A DNA stretch of 64,000 nucleotides from Roseiarcus sp963836695. Its GTDB lineage: Bacteria > Pseudomonadota > Alphaproteobacteria > Rhizobiales > Beijerinckiaceae. Location of the stretch: positions 248,001-312,000 of the forward strand of contig CAWIKX010000010.1 in NCBI GenBank assembly GCA_963836695.1, read 5' to 3'. Position numbers and translations under genes: made by a program. How positions within the stretch are numbered: position 1 is the first letter of the stretch; each line of letters opens with the position of its first letter. Below, piece after piece: positions 36,328 to 44,117 of this stretch. The notes under the pieces are model-generated. The model ran no database searches and was not told the origin of the DNA. It saw only the letters and a list, made by a program, of their open reading frames with translations.

Positions 36328-37032
36328 ATGGCCGTCGCGCTCGCGCAAGCCGGACTGAATCTCTTCATCGCCGCCTGCCTCGGCGCGTCCATCGGTCTCG
36401 AACGTCAGTGGCGCCAGCATCTTGCAGGCTTGAGGACCAATACGCTGGTCGCTCTGGGGGCGGCGATCTTCATTACCTATGGCCGTGCGGTCTCGGATGC
36501 GGACGGCGCGACGCGGATTGCGGCCCAGGTCGTGACCGGCATTGGTTTTCTCGGCGCGGGCGTCATCTTCAAGGAGGGCCTCAACGTGCGCGGCCTCAAC
36601 ACCGCGGCGACCCTTTGGTGCTCGGCGGCGGTCGGCCTGCTTGCCGGCGAGGGGATGGCGCTCCACGGCCTTCTGGCGGCAATCCTGGTGATCGGAGTCA
36701 ATGTGGGCTTACGGCCGCTGGCCGCCGCCATCAACCGGCAGGAGATGGAAATGGGCGAAGAGGACCAGCATTACGTCATCTCGATCGAATGCCGGCCAGC
36801 GAGGGCGTCCGACATACGCGCTCAGCTCGTACAGGACGTCGGGGCCGTGCCGGAGCTCAGTTTCAGCCAACTGGACAGCGCTTTCGCTGGCGAGCCGGGC
36901 AAGGTCGATGTGACGGCGACCGTCACCTCGCACAAGCGGCGGGAGCTGGCGCTCGAGGCGATCGTCGGGCGCTTCGCCGACATGGAGGGCGTCAGCCGCG
37001 CGTCCTGGCGGCACAACCCTCAGGGCGCTTGA
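36328..37032 (+). CDS. mgtC: MgtC/SapB-family membrane protein
   Basis: A 234-residue inner-membrane protein. The N-terminal half has four to five hydrophobic helices with SIGLERQWRQHLAGLRTN, GIGFLGAGVIFKEG and GLNTAATLWCSAAVGLLAG, the MgtC signature. The C-terminal soluble part is ACT-like. MgtC proteins help growth at low Mg2+ and act on the F1Fo ATPase in pathogens. The start at 36328 has GAGGGG before it; an in-frame ATG at 36226 would add a non-family leader. Confidence 0.92.
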   Translation: MAVALAQAGLNLFIAACLGASIGLERQWRQHLAGLRTNTLVALGAAIFITYGRAVSDADGATRIAAQVVTGIGFLGAGVIFKEGLNVRGLNTAATLWCSAAVGLLAGEGMALHGLLAAILVIGVNVGLRPLAAAINRQEMEMGEEDQHYVISIECRPARASDIRAQLVQDVGAVPELSFSQLDSAFAGEPGKVDVTATVTSHKRRELALEAIVGRFADMEGVSRASWRHNPQGA

Positions 37033-37037
37033 GGGGC

Positions 37038-37064
37038 CCCGCTGTCTTCGCGCGAGACAGCGGG
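37038..37064 (+). terminator. Hairpin after mgtC
   Basis: CCCGCTGTCT and AGACAGCGGG form a perfect 10-bp stem with a 7-base loop, six bases after the mgtC stop. No clear T-run follows, so it may stabilise the 3' end rather than terminate on its own. Confidence 0.55.
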
Positions 37065-37582
37065 AGCCTCCTCGGGGTCGAATCGGTTTGGCTCCTCGTC
37101 GGCTGCGGCCAGGCGACGTGGGCCCGATGACTCGATTTGGGTTTTCTTGGCGCCGAGCCGTTTCGTTGCGAGAACCCCCGATTATGCCTATTGGATTTCC
37201 TTGGATTTCCTTGGAATCTCTCGTCCGAATCGTGACTTATCAAAGAGTTGCGTGGGAATTTCGCGAGAAAAATTTTCGCAGCGCCTCCACGGCGTTGATG
37301 GTCTTTCGCCCGAAAGGGGAGAGGATCGGCAAGGCCAATCCACATCGGCAATCGATCGACCGTCATTCATCAACCTATTCTCGGCAGGAGCTGCGGGCGT
37401 TGCGGACAGCGCAGGCTGCGTTTCGGAGCCATCGTCATCGCGAGGAGCCGCGGGGCGTCGGTAGACGCCTGTCCTTCCGGACGGCGACGGCGACGCGGCG
37501 ATCCAGGAGGACGTGGAGCGCCCTACGCTCCCTGGATTGCTTCCCCCGGACTGGATCCGGGGGGAAGCAATGACATAGGCGA
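37065..37582. other. Gene-poor region with repeats
   Basis: No gene is supported in about 520 bases. It holds a short tandem repeat TTGGATTTCC (two copies plus a partial, 37191-37214). From about 37441 to 37572 it holds a GC-rich stretch with several hairpins that looks like the intergenic palindromic repeats scattered in Rhizobiales genomes. Frames through it give only low-complexity arginine-rich peptides. Confidence 0.5.
37536..37571. repeat. Palindromic unit of an intergenic repeat
   Basis: ATTGCTTCCCCCGGA pairs with TCCGGGGGGAAGCAAT across a short CTGGA loop, with one extra G in the right arm. The surrounding 37441-37535 has further small hairpins such as GGAGCG...CGCTCC. This layout fits a dispersed repeat; copy number in the genome cannot be seen here. 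Confidence 0.55.
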
Positions 37583-37801
37583 TCAGCCGTTCCTGACGCA
37601 CATGATTTTGATGAACTCGCCCTCGGCGAGGTTCCGAAACGGCGCGCTCTTGGCGAGATCCTGCTGGGCCTCGACGCCGCACCAGATCTCATTCGAGACC
37701 TGCCCGATGATCGCGACGTCCCTCGAGAAGCCGGGCTCCGGCCCGCAATCCGCCGGGCTCATGCCGGCTATGCAGATCATCGCGACAATGTTGAAAGTCA
37801 T
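37583..37801 (-). CDS. Small hypothetical protein
   Basis: A 72-residue product with GAGGAG ten bases before its ATG, a good ribosome site. The N terminus MTFNIVAMICIAGMSPADCG looks like a short signal or anchor segment, and three cysteines are present. The end AEGEFIKIMCVRNG looks like an ordered domain. I do not recognise the family. It lies 52 bases after a leftward two-gene unit and could be its third gene. Confidence 0.55.
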   Translation of the reverse strand: MTFNIVAMICIAGMSPADCGPEPGFSRDVAIIGQVSNEIWCGVEAQQDLAKSAPFRNLAEGEFIKIMCVRNG

Positions 37802-37853
37802 GGGGGAATGGCTCCTCGTTGGATGCTTTGGAAAAAGAGGACATGGTGAGGGG

Positions 37854-38444
37854 TCAGTCCCGCTTCTCCCGCCTCGCGGTGACCCCCATCAGCCCGCCCA
37901 TCATGTCGAGCGCCACCCGAAGGCGGTCGGAGACAACCGCGTCGGCGCGCCAGGGGGTGGCGAGTTCGGGGACGAAGCCGCGGCAATCGCGCACGCCCGC
38001 GCCTTCGATGACGATCCGGGTCACGATCGGCCAGGCATGCGGGCCGACCCGATCTTCGGCGTTACGCAACTTGTCGCGGGCCTGAAGCGCGATGTCGGAC
38101 TGCGGCAGGCCGGGACGCGGCCCGAAACCAGTCGAACCGAGCCGGTCGGGCGCGACGGCGCGCAACTGATCGAGCCGGGCGCGATGATGGGTGCGGCGCA
38201 GCGATTCGCCGACCAGCCAGCGGATGTCATTGAGCTTGGGATCATGAGGCGCGAGCAGCCGGTTGGCGCGCATGGTGTCGAACGGGTCGAGCATGCGGCG
38301 CGTCCGATGGGCGTCAAGCGTCGGGGTTTCACCCGCTTCCCTGGCGCGGGCGATGCGCTCGGGCGTGGCGTCGAGCCGCTCCTGGACGGCGTCGAGCAGC
38401 TCTTTTGGCGATTTGCGCTTGATCGGCTTTTTCACGCTGCTCAT
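37854..38444 (-). CDS. Hypothetical protein, possibly DUF6456-like
   Basis: A 196-residue soluble protein with a basic N terminus (MSSVKKPIKRKSPKELLDAV). The central part DIRWLVGESLRRTHHRARL and the later helices IALQARDKLRNAEDRVGPHA and VVSDRLRVALDMMGG resemble the layout of DUF6456 proteins of Alphaproteobacteria, but this is a weak match by eye. It overlaps the gene before it as ATGA, so the two are co-translated. The pair is divergent from an S24-type repressor, as in small prophage-like modules. Confidence 0.65.
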   Translation of the reverse strand: MSSVKKPIKRKSPKELLDAVQERLDATPERIARAREAGETPTLDAHRTRRMLDPFDTMRANRLLAPHDPKLNDIRWLVGESLRRTHHRARLDQLRAVAPDRLGSTGFGPRPGLPQSDIALQARDKLRNAEDRVGPHAWPIVTRIVIEGAGVRDCRGFVPELATPWRADAVVSDRLRVALDMMGGLMGVTARREKRD

Positions 38445-38809
38445 CGGGCGGGCTCCTCGTCGAATTCAGCCAAAAGCTCTTCGTCCTCGGTCAGCTCAAT
38501 CAGTTCAGAGCAAAGCGCTTCGTCCTCGAGCACCTCCGCCAGTTCAGCGAGCGGCGCCGCAACTTCGGGGCGTGGCTTGATCGGCTCCGCGAGCTCGGCG
38601 CATAGCGCCCCGGGCGACGTGCAATAGGACTGCTCGATGATTGGAGGGACGAACTTCGGAATCCCCCGGGTATTGACCTTGACATCGGCAGGGAACCGCC
38701 GCTGGGCGCGGTTCAAGTCCTTGAGATGGCGGGCGCAAGAGCGTATGGCCTCCATTCGTTCGGTGTCGACTTTCGGCGGACGACGCCGGAGAGACGGGGA
38801 GGCGGCCAT
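38441..38809 (-). CDS. Hypothetical protein with acidic C terminus
   Basis: A 122-residue product. The first third is basic (PSLRRRPPKVDTERMEAIRS), a middle segment reads FVPPIIEQSYCTSPGALCAE, and the last 50 residues are rich in Glu (LIELTEDEELLAEFDEE). I do not recognise it. Its start lies 13 bases from a TTCTGTTTT repeat in the shared promoter region with the divergent repressor, so it is a probable target of that repressor. Confidence 0.6.
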   Translation of the reverse strand: MAASPSLRRRPPKVDTERMEAIRSCARHLKDLNRAQRRFPADVKVNTRGIPKFVPPIIEQSYCTSPGALCAELAEPIKPRPEVAAPLAELAEVLEDEALCSELIELTEDEELLAEFDEEPAR

Positions 38810-38821
38810 GGATCTTGCCCT

Positions 38822-38897
38822 TTCTGTTTTGCTGTGTTATGTTCTTGCTTTGTTCAGTATCGGGTAAAACAGAATGTAGTGTCAAGGATTCTGTTTT
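38822..38897. promoter_or_regulatory. Operator region of the S24 repressor module
   Basis: Three copies of TTCTGTTTT occur between the divergent genes: plus orientation at 38822-38830, inverted (AAAACAGAA) at 38866-38874, and plus again at 38889-38897. The last two form a perfect 9-bp inverted repeat with a 14-base spacer. The region is AT-rich in an otherwise GC-rich neighbourhood. This is the arrangement expected for cooperative binding of a CI/LexA-like dimer; binding itself is inference. Confidence 0.7.
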
Positions 38898-38933
38898 TTT
38901 GAATTGCGGTTTTTCGGAAACGAGGTTAATACC

Positions 38934-39602
38934 GTGAGTCGCCAGATCTTCGATGGCGGGGACGCGCCAGAGCGGCCCACGCCCTTCGCTTGGAGAAAGC
39001 AAGTTGCAGGAGCTTCCGCTTTGACTGTCGACTGGATCCGCGCCGGCCTCAAAAGGACCGGCAAAACCCGCAGCGGCCTAGCCAAGGCGCTTGGACGCTC
39101 GCCCTCCGCCGTCACCGATCTTCTCAATGGCCACCGCCGCTTGCGGGCCGACGAGATCGCGATCGTCTCCGACTATCTCGGGATTGAGCCGCCGCGCCTC
39201 GTCGGAGGCGGACCGCCGCGGCCGCCGAGCGCGCCCTTGGTCGGCTATGTCGGCGCGGGCGCGGTCGCGCATTTTTATGCCGACGGCCAGGGCCCATTCG
39301 ACGATGTCGATGCGCCTCTCGATTCGAAGCCGACGACAGTGGCGGTGCAGGTCCGCGGCCACTCGCTCGGCGTCTTGTTCGACAATTGGCTCGTCTTCTA
39401 CGACGACATCCGCAATCCGGCGGACGACAGTCTTGTCGGGCGCATGTGCGTCTGCGGCCTCAGCGACGGACGGGTCCTGATCAAGTCCTTGAAGCGCAGC
39501 CCGCAGACCGGCTTATGGAACCTTCTGTCCAACACCGAGCCGCCGATCTACGACATCGGCCTCGACTGGGCGGCGCCGGTGCGCGAAATGCGGCCGAGAT
39601 AG
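38934..39602 (+). CDS. HTH repressor with S24 (LexA/CI-like) C-terminal domain
   Basis: A 222-residue regulator. A helix-turn-helix lies at residues 36-66 (SGLAKALGRSPSAVTDLLNG). A C-terminal peptidase-like domain follows, with the self-cleavage Ala-Gly at 108-109 (GYVGAGAVAHF), Ser144 in VRGHSLGVLFDNW and Lys184 in VLIKSLKR. All the residues needed for RecA-stimulated self-cleavage appear present, so it may respond to DNA damage as phage CI does. I chose GTG 38934, which has GAGG upstream; a TTG at 38904 is also open. It is divergent from two hypothetical genes, with repeated half-sites between. Confidence 0.85.
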   Translation: MSRQIFDGGDAPERPTPFAWRKQVAGASALTVDWIRAGLKRTGKTRSGLAKALGRSPSAVTDLLNGHRRLRADEIAIVSDYLGIEPPRLVGGGPPRPPSAPLVGYVGAGAVAHFYADGQGPFDDVDAPLDSKPTTVAVQVRGHSLGVLFDNWLVFYDDIRNPADDSLVGRMCVCGLSDGRVLIKSLKRSPQTGLWNLLSNTEPPIYDIGLDWAAPVREMRPR

Positions 39603-39625
39603 GCTCCGTCGCTTAAAGCGAAAGC

Positions 39626-40795
39626 ATGTCCACTGCCCCTTCGGCGCTCGAGATCGCGCGCGCTCTCATCCGCTTTCCCTCGGTCACGCCAACCGACGCA
39701 GGCGCCCTGCCCTATTTGCGCGATCTCCTGGGCAAGGCCGGTTTCGCCGCTGAGCTCGTCACCTTCGAGGCGCCGGGGACGCCTCCCGTTCTCAACCTTT
39801 ATGCGCGCTTTGGCTTAGGCAAACCCAATCTCGCCTTCGCCGGCCACACTGACGTCGTTCCGCCCGGCGATAAGGCGCTTTGGCGTTTCGACCCGTTCTC
39901 GGGCGAGATCGCGGACGGCGAGCTCTGGGGCCGCGGCGCTTGCGACATGAAGGGCGGCGTCGCCGCCTCGGTCGCCGCCGCCTTGCGCTTTATCGGCAAG
40001 GGGGCGTTCGAGGGCTCGATCAGCTTCCTCATCACCAGCGACGAAGAGGGACCGGCGATCAACGGCACGGTCAAGCTCGTCGACTGGGCGCTCGCCAAAG
40101 GCGAAACGTTCGACCATTGCATCCTTGGTGAATCAACCTCGGTTGCGACGGTCGCCGATACGATCAAGCATGGCCGGCGCGGCTCGCTCAACGGACGGGT
40201 CACGATCCACGGCCGCCAGGGCCACTCGGCCTATCCGCATATCGCCGATAATCCGATCCGGGCGCTTGCGCCGATCTTGACGGCGCTGTTCACGCCGCCG
40301 CTCGATTCTGGCAACGCCGACTTCGAGCCCACGAACCTCGAAGTGGTCTCGGTCGACGTCGACAATCCCGCGTTCAACGTCATTCCGGGCGAAGCGCGTC
40401 TCAAGTTCAACATCCGCTTCAACGACCTGTGGACCCTCGAGTCCCTCTCAGCGGAGATCGAGCGCCGCGTGGCGACGGCCGATGTCGGCGGACGCGCGAC
40501 GGTCGCCTTCGAGCCGAGCAACGCGGTCGCCTTTCTCACCAGGCCCGGGCCGTTCACCGATCTTGTCGCCGAAGCGGTTAGAGACGTGACCGGGCGGAAA
40601 CCCTCGCTTTCAACCGGCGGCGGGACTTCGGACGCGCGCTTCATCAAGAACGCCTGTCCAGTAGTCGAGCTCGGCCTCGTCAACGCCACCATCCACGCCG
40701 TTGACGAGCGGGTTGCGCTCGACGATCTCGAAGCGCTGTCGCAGATCTATGAGCGGGCGCTCGAGCGGTATTTTCACCCAACGACGGTCGCGTAG
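39626..40795 (+). CDS. dapE: Succinyl-diaminopimelate desuccinylase
   Basis: Zinc enzyme of lysine and peptidoglycan precursor synthesis. The 389-residue M20-family protein has AFAGHTDVVPPGD with the first metal His, the bridging Asp in GRGACDMKGGVAA, and the general base in SDEEGPAINGT. A dimerisation domain lies at about 180-290 (GRRGSLNGRVTIHGRQGH), and the late His ligand region is STGGGTSDARFIK onward. It starts 24 bases after the repressor gene. Confidence 0.96.
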   Translation: MSTAPSALEIARALIRFPSVTPTDAGALPYLRDLLGKAGFAAELVTFEAPGTPPVLNLYARFGLGKPNLAFAGHTDVVPPGDKALWRFDPFSGEIADGELWGRGACDMKGGVAASVAAALRFIGKGAFEGSISFLITSDEEGPAINGTVKLVDWALAKGETFDHCILGESTSVATVADTIKHGRRGSLNGRVTIHGRQGHSAYPHIADNPIRALAPILTALFTPPLDSGNADFEPTNLEVVSVDVDNPAFNVIPGEARLKFNIRFNDLWTLESLSAEIERRVATADVGGRATVAFEPSNAVAFLTRPGPFTDLVAEAVRDVTGRKPSLSTGGGTSDARFIKNACPVVELGLVNATIHAVDERVALDDLEALSQIYERALERYFHPTTVA

Positions 40796-40836
40796 GACTG
40801 CGGCGACGGCGTCGAGCAATTCGTATTGACCGCCGA

Positions 40837-40857
40837 CTATTTTGTAGATACAAATAG
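40837..40857 (+). promoter_or_regulatory. Palindromic operator and promoter of brnTA
   Basis: CTATTTTGTA and TACAAATAG form a nearly perfect inverted repeat just before the toxin gene, with one extra T. A TTGACC at 40826-40831 and a TACAAA at 40849-40854 are 17 bases apart, so the palindrome covers the likely -10. BrnTA-type operons are repressed by their antitoxin, which fits. Confidence 0.55.
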
Positions 40858-40859
40858 CA

Positions 40860-41123
40860 GTGATCGTCACCTGGGACAACGCCAAGCGGCTCGCCAATCT
40901 GGACAAGCACGGATTGGATTTTGCGGACCTCGATCTTGAATTCTTTGTTAATTCGGTCGTGGCTCCCGTTCGGGACAGGCGGTTCAAGGCGATCGGGTCG
41001 ATGCGGGACGATCGTGTGATCATCGTTATCTTCGCGCCGCTCGGGACGGAATCCATCTCCGTCATCTCGATGCGCCCGGCGAACCGGCAGGAAAGGAGCC
41101 TTTTTCATGGCCGCTCCAACTAA
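40860..41123 (+). CDS. brnT: BrnT-family toxin
   Basis: An 87-residue RelE-fold ribonuclease toxin of a type II system. It opens with the family text TWDNAKRLANLDKHGLDFAD and ends with the conserved ISMRPANRQER. The GTG start has no clear Shine-Dalgarno site and lies next to the predicted transcription start, so the message may be nearly leaderless. Its stop overlaps the antitoxin start by 17 bases. Confidence 0.9.
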   Translation: MIVTWDNAKRLANLDKHGLDFADLDLEFFVNSVVAPVRDRRFKAIGSMRDDRVIIVIFAPLGTESISVISMRPANRQERSLFHGRSN

Positions 41124-41403
41124 GCCCGAGCGGGATCGCGGCTACACGCAAGCCGACATCGAAGACGTCTCCGACACGCCGGAGTTCACTGAACAGGAGA
41201 TGGCGAAGGCGAAGCCCTTCGCCGAGGTCTTCCCCGAGTTGGCCGCAAGCGCGAAACGAACGCGCGGCAAACAGAGGGCCCCGACGAAGCAACTCATCAG
41301 CCTCCGCCTTGACCGGGCCGTGGTCGAAGCGTTCAAGGCCGGCGGGTCAGGATGGCAACGTCGCATAAACGATGCGCTCAAGAGCGCGGTGCGGCGCGGT
41401 TGA
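41107..41403 (+). CDS. brnA: BrnA-family antitoxin
   Basis: A 98-residue antitoxin with a flexible acidic N-terminal half (DVSDTPEFTEQEMAKAKPFA) and a C-terminal ribbon-helix-helix domain (KQLISLRLDRAVVEAFKAGG, then WQRRINDALKSAV) that binds DNA and toxin. The ATG at 41107 has AAAGGAG shortly upstream. The toxin-first order and gene overlap match the BrnTA arrangement. Confidence 0.9.
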   Translation: MAAPTKPERDRGYTQADIEDVSDTPEFTEQEMAKAKPFAEVFPELAASAKRTRGKQRAPTKQLISLRLDRAVVEAFKAGGSGWQRRINDALKSAVRRG

Positions 41404-41470
41404 TTGCATTCGACCACCCCTGGTTAACTTGGCCACCGACGGTCGCTCGTCTCCGCCAGCCTAACCCGCA

Positions 41471-42217
41471 TCAATTGGCTGGATAATCCGCCCGCACCAG
41501 ATAGAGGCCGTGAGGCGGGGCCACCTGGCCGCAGCGGCTGCGGTTGGCGGACTTAAACGCCGACTTGAAGTCGCCCGCGCTCCAGCGTCCGGTCCCGACC
41601 TCGACCAGCGAGCCCACCATCGAGCGCACCTGGCGATGCAAGAACGAGCGCGCGCTCGCCTCGAACAGAACCTCGTCGTCCTCGCGCCTCACGTCGAGCC
41701 GCTCGAGCGTGCGGATCGGCGAATTCGCCTGGCACTGTGAGTCTCGGAACGTAGAGAAGTCATGCTTGCCGATCAGCGCGCCCGCCGCCGCGTGCATCGC
41801 CTTCGCGTCGAGGCGCGGTTTCACCCGCCAGGCTGACCCGCGTTCGAAAGTGAGCGGCGCGCGGCGATTGACGATCCGATAGAGATAGTGGCGAGCAATT
41901 GCGCTGTGGCGCGCGTCGAACTCAGCGCTGACTCGCTCGGCGGCGACAATCGCCACGGGATGGGGATGAACGAGCGCATTGAGCCCCTCGCTCAGGCGAA
42001 ACGGATCCCAGTCGCGCTCAAGGTCGACATGCGCGACCTGGCCCAAAGCATGCACGCCGGCGTCCGTGCGCCCCGCGCCGTGGGCGGCTACGCGGGCGCC
42101 GGTCATCGCGAACAAAGCGGTTTCCAGAACTTCCTGGACCGAAAGACCGTTCTCCTGCCGCTGCCAGCCGACAAACGGCGCCCCATCATATTCGAGGGTG
42201 AGCTTATAGCGCGGCAT
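41471..42217 (-). CDS. truA: tRNA pseudouridine(38-40) synthase TruA
   Basis: Converts uridines 38-40 of the tRNA anticodon stem to pseudouridine. The 248-residue protein has catalytic Asp52 in GAGRTDAGVHALGQVAH and the usual opening RYKLTLEYDGAPFVGWQRQ. The start at 42217 fits the family and overlaps the end of the mocR gene by 14 bases; the frame is open further upstream. Confidence 0.96.
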   Translation of the reverse strand: MPRYKLTLEYDGAPFVGWQRQENGLSVQEVLETALFAMTGARVAAHGAGRTDAGVHALGQVAHVDLERDWDPFRLSEGLNALVHPHPVAIVAAERVSAEFDARHSAIARHYLYRIVNRRAPLTFERGSAWRVKPRLDAKAMHAAAGALIGKHDFSTFRDSQCQANSPIRTLERLDVRREDDEVLFEASARSFLHRQVRSMVGSLVEVGTGRWSAGDFKSAFKSANRSRCGQVAPPHGLYLVRADYPAN

Positions 42218-43634
42218 GCGCCGCCGGCTGGACCGGCTCCTCGCGGCGAGCAGCCGCGATGGCGTCGTCGAGGACCTCGTAGACGTGCGGATCGCCGCAA
42301 CGGGAGACATTGAAGCGCAGGCAGCCGCGCGATTCGTCCGACGCGCTGAACGCGGGACCCGGCGCGAACATCACTTTCCTCGTCAGCGCATAGCGGGCAA
42401 CGTCGGCGGCGCTGATTCCATCGGGTAGGCGCGCCCACAAATAGATGCCCGCGCGCGGCTCTAGCCATGGGACGAGCCCGTGCCGGCGCATGTTCTGCAA
42501 CGTCCGGCCCATTGCGTCGGCGAGCTTTCGCCGAAGCCCATCGAGGTGCCGCCGATAGCCGCTCTCCGTCAGAACGCGATGCAGGATCGCAGCCCCCGTC
42601 GCGCTGTTGCCCATGGTCGTCGCAAGCTTGAGGTCGACGATCTGCGGGATCCAGTCCGGACGCGCTGCGATGTAACCGCAGCGCAATGCGGCGCCGACGG
42701 CCTTGGTGGCGCTGCCCACCTGCACAACGCGGCGAAAGCCGTCGAGGGCGGCAAGCCTAGTCGAAGGCTCCGCTTCGAAATCGGCGAACGTGTCGTCTTC
42801 GAGAATCATGACGTCGTACTCTTCGGCCAAGCGGAGCACCCGGTGGACGATAGCGGGGGAGGAAATCGCGCCAGTGGGATTATGCAGGCCGCCGGTGGTG
42901 AGATAGAGGCGCGGCCGATGCTCAGCGAACAGGCGCTGAAGCTCAGCGACATCGGGGCCTTCGGCGGTGATCGGAACGGTGACCACAGTCACGCGGTTCG
43001 CGCGCAAGAGCGAATGGAAATTGAAGTAGCAAGGGTCGTCGACGACCACCGTATCATTCGGACTGAGAAGGAAACGGCAGGCGAGATCGAGCGCCTGCGA
43101 GCAGGAATCGGTGACGACGATCTGGTCGAAATCCGCCATCACGCCGCGTTCCGCAAGGCGCACCGAGAAGAGCCGCCGGAGCGGAGCGTGGCCGAGCGGC
43201 TCGTCATATTGGCGGCGGCTGGCGAAATCGGCGCGCGCCGCGAGCCGCATCGCGCGCTGGACCCCAAGATCGAGCACCCACGAATTGGGCAGCCAGCCAG
43301 CCCCCGGGCAAAGGAAATCAGGCAAGCCGGTCATTGCGTGCCGATTGATCCAGGATGGATCGATTGCGGGCTCGGGAGGCGGATCGGCGGCCGTCAACGT
43401 GAGCGGCCTCGACGCGCCGGCGACGAAGAATCCCGAGCCGCGCCTTGCGACGACCAACCCCTCAGCCGCGAGTCGGTCGTAAGCCTCGACCACCGTCGAT
43501 TTCGAGACGTCGAGCTTAGCGGCAAGTTCCCGCACCGAAGGAAGCCGGGCCCCCTGCGCCAGCGCGCGATTCGCTACGCGGCTGCGAATGAACGCCGCAG
43601 TGGTCTCAACGCGAGAGGCGGGTCGGTCGTCCAT
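42204..43634 (-). CDS. MocR/PdxR-type regulator (GntR HTH fused to aminotransferase domain)
   Basis: A 476-residue chimeric regulator. A winged helix of the GntR type occupies residues 10-75 (LPSVRELAAKLDVSKSTVVE). A linker and a class I aminotransferase-like domain follow, with PLP-lysine region VQVGSATKAVGAALRCGY. Members sense pyridoxal phosphate or amino compounds. The divergent promoter region to the DUF1127 gene contains three ACTGTAC-type repeats, probably its binding sites. The 3' end overlaps truA. Confidence 0.9.
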   Translation of the reverse strand: MDDRPASRVETTAAFIRSRVANRALAQGARLPSVRELAAKLDVSKSTVVEAYDRLAAEGLVVARRGSGFFVAGASRPLTLTAADPPPEPAIDPSWINRHAMTGLPDFLCPGAGWLPNSWVLDLGVQRAMRLAARADFASRRQYDEPLGHAPLRRLFSVRLAERGVMADFDQIVVTDSCSQALDLACRFLLSPNDTVVVDDPCYFNFHSLLRANRVTVVTVPITAEGPDVAELQRLFAEHRPRLYLTTGGLHNPTGAISSPAIVHRVLRLAEEYDVMILEDDTFADFEAEPSTRLAALDGFRRVVQVGSATKAVGAALRCGYIAARPDWIPQIVDLKLATTMGNSATGAAILHRVLTESGYRRHLDGLRRKLADAMGRTLQNMRRHGLVPWLEPRAGIYLWARLPDGISAADVARYALTRKVMFAPGPAFSASDESRGCLRFNVSRCGDPHVYEVLDDAIAAARREEPVQPAAHAAL

Positions 43635-43645
43635 GAATATGCTCG

Positions 43646-43696
43646 AACTGTACAGCTAGTGGATTGGTACAGTTTGAGTCCACTGTACTGAACTGT
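43646..43696. promoter_or_regulatory. Repeated ACTGTAC sites between mocR and the DUF1127 gene
   Basis: AACTGTACAG (43646-43655), GGTACAGTTT (43666-43675, inverted) and ACTGTACTGAACTGT (43682-43696) lie close together in the intergenic region. MocR/GntR proteins commonly bind such direct and inverted repeats between themselves and a divergent target. The binding claim is inference from position and repetition. Confidence 0.6.
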
Positions 43697-43751
43697 CTCT
43701 AGCGGAGCAAGCCTCGGCGTCCGATCTTCAGCGAAGAAAGGATGTGCGCCT

Positions 43752-44117
43752 ATGACTCCCGAGAACCATGTGTTGCGATCCCTTTGGGCTGGCGCGAGAC
43801 GAGCGGCGGCTTGGCCGTTCCGCGTCGCCGCCGCTCGCGCGACGCTGCGGGCGCTCGGGCAAATGGACCGCCGCGAGCTCGCCGACATTGGCCTGACCCC
43901 TTGCGATCTAAGCGACGTCGCGGCGCTCCCGCTGGACCGTGATCCGACAGCGCTCCTGGCCGCGCGAGCCCGCGAGCGTCGAGCGAATGCGCTCACCGCG
44001 CCGCCGACCGCTTGGGACGGAAATGAGGCGGACGAAGTTTCGCACGTACCGAGACAGAACCGCCTGTCGCCGGACTCGCGTCCCGGCTCGCGGGCCGCCG
44101 CTGTCAGAACAAGCTGA
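43752..44117 (+). CDS. DUF1127-domain protein
   Basis: A 121-residue protein with the short DUF1127 motif LRALGQMDRRELADIGLTPC at residues 34-53. Proteins with this arginine-rich motif in Alphaproteobacteria have been linked to RNA turnover and to phosphate and carbon metabolism. The tail of about 60 residues is rich in Arg, Ala and Pro and has no recognised domain. It is the divergent neighbour and probable target of the MocR regulator. Its end overlaps the opposite radical SAM gene by 14 bases. Confidence 0.82.
   Translation: MTPENHVLRSLWAGARRAAAWPFRVAAARATLRALGQMDRRELADIGLTPCDLSDVAALPLDRDPTALLAARARERRANALTAPPTAWDGNEADEVSHVPRQNRLSPDSRPGSRAAAVRTS

Noticed and set aside
42480..43691. A 403-codon frame on the plus strand
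   Set aside because: Antisense to the MocR-type gene, whose HTH and aminotransferase motifs are clear.
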